From: Ferrovibrio sp041906005
GTDB taxonomy: Bacteria; Pseudomonadota; Alphaproteobacteria; Ferrovibrionales; Ferrovibrionaceae
Direction: 5' to 3'
DNA: 64,000 bases
Assembly: GCF_041906005.1 (NCBI RefSeq)
Contig: NZ_JAYRJY010000002.1
Coordinates: 62,001-126,000 of the forward strand
The notes below the pieces were generated by a model, which was not told the DNA's origin, made no database searches, and saw only the letters and a program-made list of their open reading frames with translations. A program made the translations under genes and the position numbers. Of the stretch, positions 58,794 through 64,000 are shown piece by piece (positions within the stretch are counted from its first letter, which is position 1; the number at the start of each line of letters is the position of its first letter).

Positions 58794-59548
58794 TGCGTAT
58801 CCTGGTTTCCAACGACGACGGTATCCACGCGCCGGGCCTGAAAATCCTGGAGAAGATCGCCAGGACGCTGTCGAAGGATGTGTGGGTGGTGGCGCCGGAA
58901 TTCGAGCAGTCGGGCGCTTCGCATTCGCTGACGCTGACGTTGCCTTTGCGCCTGCGCAAGATCAATCCGCGCAAATACGCCGTGCGCGGCACGCCGACCG
59001 ACTGCGTCATGATGGCGATGCATGAGATTTTCAAGGACAAGAAGCCCGACCTGCTTTTGTCCGGGATCAACCGCGGTGCCAATCTGGGTGAGGACGTGAC
59101 CTATTCGGGCACAGTGGCGGTGGCCATGGAAGGCTCGCTGCTGGGCGTGCCGTCGATCGCGATGAGCCAGTGCTTCCAGCACGGCCATCCGGTGAAATGG
59201 GGCACGGCCGAACACCACGCGCCGAAGGTGATCAAGAAGCTGATCAAGTCGGGCTGGCCGAAAGGCACGCTGATCAACATCAACTTCCCCGACGTGACGG
59301 CCGACAAGGTGACCGGCGTGGAAGTGGTGCCGCAGGGCCAGCGCGACTTAACGGATTTGTTGCTGGATGCGCGCGTGGATGCGCGTGGCGTGCCGTATTA
59401 CTGGGTCGGTTTCCGCCGCCAGAAAAGCAAGGCCAAGCGTCATACCGATCTGGGCGCCACCGAGAATGGCGCGATCTCGGTCACGCCGCTGCAGCTCGAC
59501 CTGACTCATGACGCCAGCATGAAGGCGCTGAAGACGGCCTTGCGCTGA
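58793..59548 (+). CDS. surE: 5'/3'-nucleotidase SurE
   Basis: 251 residues. Metal-dependent survival phosphatase. ILVSNDDGIHAPGL has the metal Asp-Asp pair, GASHSLTLTLPLR, GTPTDCVMMAMHEI and LLLSGINRGANLGEDVTYSGTVAVAMEG complete the site. ATG shares bases with the serS stop (TGATG). The surE-pcm-nlpD order seen here is widespread in proteobacteria. Confidence 0.96.
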   Translation: MRILVSNDDGIHAPGLKILEKIARTLSKDVWVVAPEFEQSGASHSLTLTLPLRLRKINPRKYAVRGTPTDCVMMAMHEIFKDKKPDLLLSGINRGANLGEDVTYSGTVAVAMEGSLLGVPSIAMSQCFQHGHPVKWGTAEHHAPKVIKKLIKSGWPKGTLININFPDVTADKVTGVEVVPQGQRDLTDLLLDARVDARGVPYYWVGFRRQKSKAKRHTDLGATENGAISVTPLQLDLTHDASMKALKTALR

Positions 59549-59561
59549 GTCCGGCCTGACT

Positions 59562-60215
59562 GTGGACCCGCGGGTTATCCAGCTCATCATGGAATTGCGG
59601 CGCCAGGGCGTCGCCGATACCCGTGTGCTGGCGGCTGTCGAACGGGTGCCGCGCGAACGCTTCGTCGCCGACCAGTTCCTCAAACACGCCTACGACAACA
59701 TCGCGCTGCCGATCACCCAGGGCCAGACGATCAGCCAGCCCTATGTGGTGGCCTATATGACCGAGGCGCTGCAACTGGGCGATCGCATGAAGGTGCTGGA
59801 GATCGGCACCGGTTCGGGCTACCAGACGGCAGTGCTCTCCAAACTGGGCCGCCGCGTCTACACCATCGAACGCTACCGTTCCCTGCTGGTGACGGCGGAA
59901 AGGCGGTTGGCCGACCTGCAGATCACCAATGTCGTGACCAGGCTGGGCGACGGCAACAAGGGCTGGCCCGAACAGGCGCCGTTCGACCGTATCCTGGTGA
60001 CGGCAGCGGCGGACAGGCGCCCGGATGCCCTGATTGCCCAGCTTTCGCCCGAAGGCGGCATCATGGTGGCGCCGGTGGCGGTGACCAGCACCGAGCAGGA
60101 TGTGATCCGCTATACGCGCCGGGGCGAGGACGTGCAGGAGGAACGGCTGTTGCCGGTGCGTTTCGTGCCGCTGCTGCCCGGCATCGCCCGCGAGGCCAGC
60201 CCGGCGGCGCAGTAG
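59562..60215 (+). CDS. pcm: protein-L-isoaspartate O-methyltransferase
   Basis: 217 residues, GTG start 13 bases after surE. Repairs isoaspartyl damage using SAM. ALPITQGQTISQPYVVAYMTEAL, SAM motif VLEIGTGSGYQTAVLS and FDRILVTAAA are the family blocks. The C-terminal 20 residues are Pro/Ala-rich and variable. Confidence 0.95.
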   Translation: MDPRVIQLIMELRRQGVADTRVLAAVERVPRERFVADQFLKHAYDNIALPITQGQTISQPYVVAYMTEALQLGDRMKVLEIGTGSGYQTAVLSKLGRRVYTIERYRSLLVTAERRLADLQITNVVTRLGDGNKGWPEQAPFDRILVTAAADRRPDALIAQLSPEGGIMVAPVAVTSTEQDVIRYTRRGEDVQEERLLPVRFVPLLPGIAREASPAAQ

Positions 60216-60296
60216 CCTCCAACCCCGTAATATCCGCGTAACACCTTGGTCAGCCTGCATTGTCGCGGACGGGGAAGGGGCTTAGACTCCCCGCCG

Positions 60297-61532
60297 ATGC
60301 AACGGATTCGGGCAATTGCCGTGTTTGTCACGCTCGGCCTGCTGGCTGGCTGCGGCCAGCAGCCGCCGGCGCCGGTGGTGTTCGGCCATCGTTCGGGCTC
60401 GTTGCCGCAGGCCGTGGAATTCCGTGGCAGCACGCAAACCTCTGCCGTCAACACGATGCAGGTGGCGCCCGAAGCCGTGCCCGAGAGCGTGACGGTGCAG
60501 GCGGGCGACACGGTCTATTCGCTGGCAAGGCGCTATAACCGGCCAGTGCGCGCGCTGATCGACGACAACAACCTGCAACCGCCCTATACGCTGCAATCGG
60601 GCCAGCGCCTTCGCCTGCCGGGCGGTCGCTTCCACGCCGTGCAGCGTGGCGAGACGCTGTACAGCATCTCGCGCAGCTATGGCGTCGATCTTTACAGCAT
60701 GGCGCAGGGCAACGACCTGCAGCCGCCCTACACGATCAGCGTGGGCCAGCAACTGCGCATCCCGTCGCAAAGCGGCTATGCGGTGGCCACCGCGCCGGCA
60801 CCGGTTTCATCTCCCACGACGCAGCCTGCCGCCACGCCATCCGCACGTGGTTTCCAGGTCGAGGCGCTGCCGCCGCCGCCCGGAACACCGGCCGCCTCGC
60901 AGCAGGAACCCGCTGCCGCCAGCCTGCCGCCGGTGCCACAGCAGCCGGCCGAACAGGCCGCGCCGCAGCCCTTGCCCGAGACGACGATTCCGGCGCGCAG
61001 CCATAGCGCTCCGCAGGCCGAAACCGCCGATCCGCAGGTGGCCACTGCACCACCGGGCAGCGCACCATCGGGCAGCGCGCCGTCATCCACTCCATCGCCG
61101 GCTGCCGAACCCGCAGCGCCGCAGCAGGAAGCCGTATTGCCGCCCCGTTCGGGCCGCACCTTCTCGTGGCCGGTGCGTGGTCGCGTGCTGTCCACCTTCG
61201 GACCGAAACCCGATGGCCTGCACAACGATGGCATAAACATCGCCGCGCGGGCCGGCGCGCCGGTGATCGCCGCCGAGAATGGCGTGGTGGTCTATGCCGG
61301 CAGCGAACTGAAGGGTTTCGGCAACCTGCTGCTGGTGCGCCATGCCGATGGATGGATGACCGCCTACGCCCATCTGGACAAGGCGCTGGTCAAGAAGGGC
61401 CAGAAGGTGACGCGCGGCCAGGCGATCGGCACGGTGGGCAGTACCGGCGGCGTGAGTCAGCCGCAACTGCATTTCGAGATTCGCAAGGGCACCCAGGCGG
61501 TGGACCCCGCCAAGTTCCTCTCGGTCGCCTGA
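60297..61532 (+). CDS. nlpD: NlpD-like lipoprotein: two LysM repeats and degenerate M23 domain
   Basis: 411 residues. Lipobox LLAGC (Cys19). LysM repeats at about 62-106 (VQAGDTVYSLARRYNRPV) and 113-158 (VQRGETLYSISRSYGVDL) bind peptidoglycan. A Pro/Ala/Gln linker (165-285) leads to a LytM/M23 domain with HNDGINIAARAG, AYAHLD and PQLHFEIRKG. In active M23 enzymes the first motif has zinc His and Asp (HxGxD); aligned here they are Asn and Asn, as in NlpD/EnvC amidase activators. Probably activates cell-splitting amidases rather than cutting itself. Confidence 0.9.
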   Translation: MQRIRAIAVFVTLGLLAGCGQQPPAPVVFGHRSGSLPQAVEFRGSTQTSAVNTMQVAPEAVPESVTVQAGDTVYSLARRYNRPVRALIDDNNLQPPYTLQSGQRLRLPGGRFHAVQRGETLYSISRSYGVDLYSMAQGNDLQPPYTISVGQQLRIPSQSGYAVATAPAPVSSPTTQPAATPSARGFQVEALPPPPGTPAASQQEPAAASLPPVPQQPAEQAAPQPLPETTIPARSHSAPQAETADPQVATAPPGSAPSGSAPSSTPSPAAEPAAPQQEAVLPPRSGRTFSWPVRGRVLSTFGPKPDGLHNDGINIAARAGAPVIAAENGVVVYAGSELKGFGNLLLVRHADGWMTAYAHLDKALVKKGQKVTRGQAIGTVGSTGGVSQPQLHFEIRKGTQAVDPAKFLSVA

Positions 61533-61535
61533 GTC

Positions 61536-62468
61536 TTACTTCGCGGGCTTCAGCGGCTTGCCCAGCCTGCCGGCCAGATCCTGGATGAACTGCCAGGCCA
61601 CGCGGCCCGAGCGCGCGCCGCGCGTCATCGACCATTCCACGGCCTCGGCGCGCAGCTGGGCCTGATCGATCTTCAGGCCGTAAGCGGCGCAATAGCCATC
61701 CAGCATGGCGAAGAAATCCTCCTGGCTGCAGGAGTGGAAGCCGAGCCAGAGGCCGAAACGGTCCGACAGCGAAACCTTTTCTTCCACGGCTTCATGCGGA
61801 TTGATCGCGGTGGAGCGTTCGTTCTCCATCATGTCGCGCGGCAGCAGGTGGCGGCGGTTGGAGGTGGCATAAAGGATCACGTTGTCGGGCCGGCCCTCGA
61901 TGCCGCCATCCAGCACGGCCTTCAGCGACTTGTAATGCTGGTCTTCCGCGTCGAATGACAGATCGTCGCAGAACAGCACGTAGCGGCGGTTCGATTTGCG
62001 CAACAGCCTGAGCAGCATGGGCAGCGAGGGAATATCCTCGCGATGGATTTCCACCAGCGCCAGAGCATGTGCTTTCTTGGCATTGATCGCGCCGATGGCG
62101 GCCTTCACCAGCGACGACTTGCCCATGCCGCGCGCACCCCACAGCAGGGCGTTGTTGGCCGGCAGGCCCCTGGCGAAACGGGTGGTGTTGTCGAGCAGGA
62201 TGTCGCGCACGCGGTCCACACCCTGCAGCAGGTCGATGGAAACGGCATTCACCTGCGGCACGGCTTCCAGCCAGCCCGGCAAGGGCTCGGCATGCCACAC
62301 GAAGGCATCGGCGGCGGTTTCGTCCCAGTCCGGCGCCCGCGGGGGGGCGAGGCGTTCCAGCGCATCGGCGATGCGCAGCAGCAGCGCGGCATCGGCCGGC
62401 GCGGGGGCGGCCTTGGTGGCGGCTGGGCGGGACGCTTTTTTGACGGCTTTCTTGGGACGGGAGGCCAT
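61536..62468 (-). CDS. AAA-type ATPase, DUF815 family
   Basis: 310 residues. P-loop WGARGMGKSSLVKA, Walker B-like YVLFCDDLSF, arginine-containing ATSNRRHLLPRDMMEN and LSDRFGLWLGFHSCSQEDF are the DUF815 signature. The N terminus is Lys/Ala-rich. Function unknown; often found beside nlpD and yajC in alphaproteobacteria. Convergent with nlpD, the two stops being three bases apart. Confidence 0.92.
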   Translation of the reverse strand: MASRPKKAVKKASRPAATKAAPAPADAALLLRIADALERLAPPRAPDWDETAADAFVWHAEPLPGWLEAVPQVNAVSIDLLQGVDRVRDILLDNTTRFARGLPANNALLWGARGMGKSSLVKAAIGAINAKKAHALALVEIHREDIPSLPMLLRLLRKSNRRYVLFCDDLSFDAEDQHYKSLKAVLDGGIEGRPDNVILYATSNRRHLLPRDMMENERSTAINPHEAVEEKVSLSDRFGLWLGFHSCSQEDFFAMLDGYCAAYGLKIDQAQLRAEAVEWSMTRGARSGRVAWQFIQDLAGRLGKPLKPAK

Positions 62469-62557
62469 GGATTTTTCGCCTTGTCGGGGGTGCTTTGTTT
62501 CAGATCAATACCCGGCCCGGCGGACAGGGTAAAGCTGCGGGAAAAGGAAGCGCTGCC

Positions 62558-63220
62558 ATGCCTGAAACCACCCCGATCCGCCGCCATTTCCTCGCCAGCC
62601 TGCAGGCCGCCAAGGCACCGCAGCAGCCCTATCGCCACTGGCTGCTGGACCGGGCCCTGCCGCTGGAAGCCGCGTCGGCCATCGTCGACCTGCCGGTCCG
62701 CCCGGCCGAGATCGACGACACCCACGGCAAGCGCGACAGCCACAACGAAAGCCGGGTGTTTTTTGCCGGTGACATGATGGCTGACCATGCCGTCTGTCGC
62801 GACGTGGCGGCCTGTTTCCAGGCGCCGGAAACGATTGCCGCATTGCAGCAAGCGACCGGCGCCGATCTGGCCGGCAACTACCTGCGCATCGAATACTGTC
62901 AGGACAAGGGCGGCTTCTGGCTGGAGCCGCATACCGATATCGGCGCCAAGAAGTTCACCATGCTGGTCTACCTCTCGACCGCGCCGGATGGCGCGAACTG
63001 GGGCACGGATATCTACGATAACGAGAAACGCCATGTGGGCCGCGCGCCCGCCGGTTTCGACCAGGGCCTGATCTTCGTGCCTGGCAACGACACCTGGCAT
63101 GGTTTCGAGCCGCGCGACATCAGGGGCGTGCGCCGCTCGATCATCGTCAACTACGTGATCCCGGAATGGCGCGCCCGCCACGAACTGGCCTATCCGAACC
63201 AGCCGGTTCAGGCGGCCTGA
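62558..63220 (+). CDS. 2-oxoglutarate/Fe(II) oxygenase family protein
   Basis: 220 residues. Iron ligands HTD in WLEPHTDIGAKKFTMLVYLS and distal His in NDTWHGFEPRDI, with 2OG-binding Arg in RRSIIVNYV, in a double-stranded beta helix layout. ATG at 62558 is preceded by AAGGAAG. The beginning (RRHFLASL, YRHWLLDRALP) resembles 2OG oxygenases that act on proteins or small molecules; the substrate is unknown. Confidence 0.85.
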   Translation: MPETTPIRRHFLASLQAAKAPQQPYRHWLLDRALPLEAASAIVDLPVRPAEIDDTHGKRDSHNESRVFFAGDMMADHAVCRDVAACFQAPETIAALQQATGADLAGNYLRIEYCQDKGGFWLEPHTDIGAKKFTMLVYLSTAPDGANWGTDIYDNEKRHVGRAPAGFDQGLIFVPGNDTWHGFEPRDIRGVRRSIIVNYVIPEWRARHELAYPNQPVQAA

Positions 63221-63309
63221 ACGCCGCGCCAACGCCTAGCGGGGACAGACCCTTTCCGCCATAATCCCGGGCCTGATTTTTCAGTCCCCGGATGTGGCGA
63301 GGAGGAAGC

Positions 63310-64000
63310 ATGTACCCCGAAGTTTCCCTGTATATTGATGGCGCCTGGACCAAGGGCGCCGGCGGCAAGACCATTCCGGTGCTGAACCCGGCCACCGGCG
63401 AGGAAATCGGCAAGGTCGCCCATGCCGAGAAGGCCGATCTGGACCGCGCGCTGGCCGCCGCCGACAAGGGCTTCAAGGCCTGGAAGAAGGTCTCGCCCTA
63501 CGACCGGTACAAGGTGCTGCGCAAGGCCGCCGACATCATCCGCGGCCGCGCCGACGAGATCGGCAAGATCATGTCGATGGAGCAGGGCAAGCCCTTCATC
63601 GAGGCCAAGGGCGAGACCCTGCTGGCCGGCGACATCATGGACTGGTTTGCCGAGGAGGCGCGCCGCACCTATGGCCGCATCGTGCCGCCGCGCGCTGAAG
63701 GCGTGTATCAGCTGGTGGTGAAGGAGCCGGTCGGCCCGGTCGCCGCCTTCACGCCGTGGAACTTCCCGATCAATCAGGCGGTACGCAAATGCTCGGCCGC
63801 CCTGGCGGCCGGCTGCTCGATCATCCTCAAGGGCCCGGAAGAGACTCCGGCTTCCTGCGCCGCCCTGGTGCAGGCCTACGTCGATGCCGGCGTGCCGGCG
63901 GGCGCGATCCAGCTGGTGTATGGCGTGCCGTCGGAGATCAGCGAATACCTGATCCCGCATCCGGTGATCCGCAAGATCACCTTCACCGGCTCGACGCCTG
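63310..64000 (+). CDS. NAD(P)-dependent aldehyde dehydrogenase (succinate-semialdehyde type), partial
   Basis: 230 residues, cut by the right end of the window before the catalytic Cys. GGAGGAAG one base from the ATG is an excellent ribosome site. N-terminal block LYIDGAWTKG, LNPATGEEIGKV, and the substrate/cofactor segment FTPWNFPINQAVRKCSAALAAGCSIILKGPEETP with the conserved Asn and Lys, then KITFTGSTP. Wording fits GabD/YneI-like succinate-semialdehyde or related dehydrogenases; exact substrate cannot be fixed. Confidence 0.9.
   Translation, partial: MYPEVSLYIDGAWTKGAGGKTIPVLNPATGEEIGKVAHAEKADLDRALAAADKGFKAWKKVSPYDRYKVLRKAADIIRGRADEIGKIMSMEQGKPFIEAKGETLLAGDIMDWFAEEARRTYGRIVPPRAEGVYQLVVKEPVGPVAAFTPWNFPINQAVRKCSAALAAGCSIILKGPEETPASCAALVQAYVDAGVPAGAIQLVYGVPSEISEYLIPHPVIRKITFTGSTP

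Overview
The window is a dense, GC-rich (roughly 63-66% by eye) bacterial chromosome segment, almost certainly from an alphaproteobacterium and most like the Rhodospirillales and relatives. The evidence is gene order: a lytic transglycosylase divergent from dapA-smpB; folK, rpoZ, rsh, pyrE, pdxJ, acpS, lepB, rnc and era in a row; and argS-SPOR-nagZ-scpA-scpB-tatABC-serS-surE-pcm-nlpD. A single bifunctional Rsh (RFKD motif), an ErpA-type Fe-S carrier and one Tat operon also fit. I see no tRNA, rRNA, CRISPR array, prophage or complete insertion sequence. The right-hand end cuts an aldehyde dehydrogenase and the left-hand end cuts argC.

Layout. 1-2.7 kb: argC end, gamma-carbonic anhydrase, pentapeptide-repeat protein, two small regulators or hypotheticals, one of them an HPt-like protein without its histidine. 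2.8-7.0 kb: PhoX phosphatase divergent from a chemoreceptor whose likely sensor domain is at the C terminus. 7.0-11 kb: minus-strand catabolic genes (thiolase, Thr/Ser dehydratase, hydrolase, HAD dehalogenase, lytic transglycosylase). 13.2-15.4 kb: dapA, smpB, molybdopterin oxidoreductase. 15.4-18.6 kb: an M81 peptidase divergent from an orphan Tat-exported solute-binding protein. 18.6-27.7 kb: type 5 uracil-DNA glycosylase, NYN nuclease, then the core housekeeping run from folK to era. 27.7-33.5 kb: AEC transporter, BrkB-like protein, ilvD, second M81 peptidase.

33.5-43.3 kb is the accessory stretch: nested palindromic repeats, an unusual M15-like lipoprotein with coiled coils and a Pro-Arg-Glu tail, a fatty-acid desaturase, a low-GC DUF2971 gene, an MFS carrier, an XRE/MmyB regulator with an NTF2-like protein and a GST, and a divergent pair of unrecognised genes. 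One of that pair has a Cys/His arrangement like CNF-type deamidases; the other has a Ser/Thr-rich alternating hairpin like aerolysin-family pore formers. 43.4-48 kb: recQ facing a four-gene minus-strand run (erpA, isochorismatase-fold hydrolase, xth, esterase). 48-61.5 kb: the long argS-to-nlpD cluster, which joins tRNA charging, cell-wall recycling, chromosome condensation, Tat export and protein repair. 61.5-64 kb: DUF815 ATPase, 2OG oxygenase, aldehyde dehydrogenase.

The most striking observations are: (1) serS carries a 44-codon in-frame insert of about 30% GC with three small perfect hairpins, placed directly before the catalytic TAE loop; (2) the divergent orphan pair at 41.6-43.3 kb; (3) scpB has a tract of about 73 almost purely Asp/Ser/Glu residues before its conserved core; (4) the M15-like coiled-coil lipoprotein; (5) the histidine-less HPt protein.
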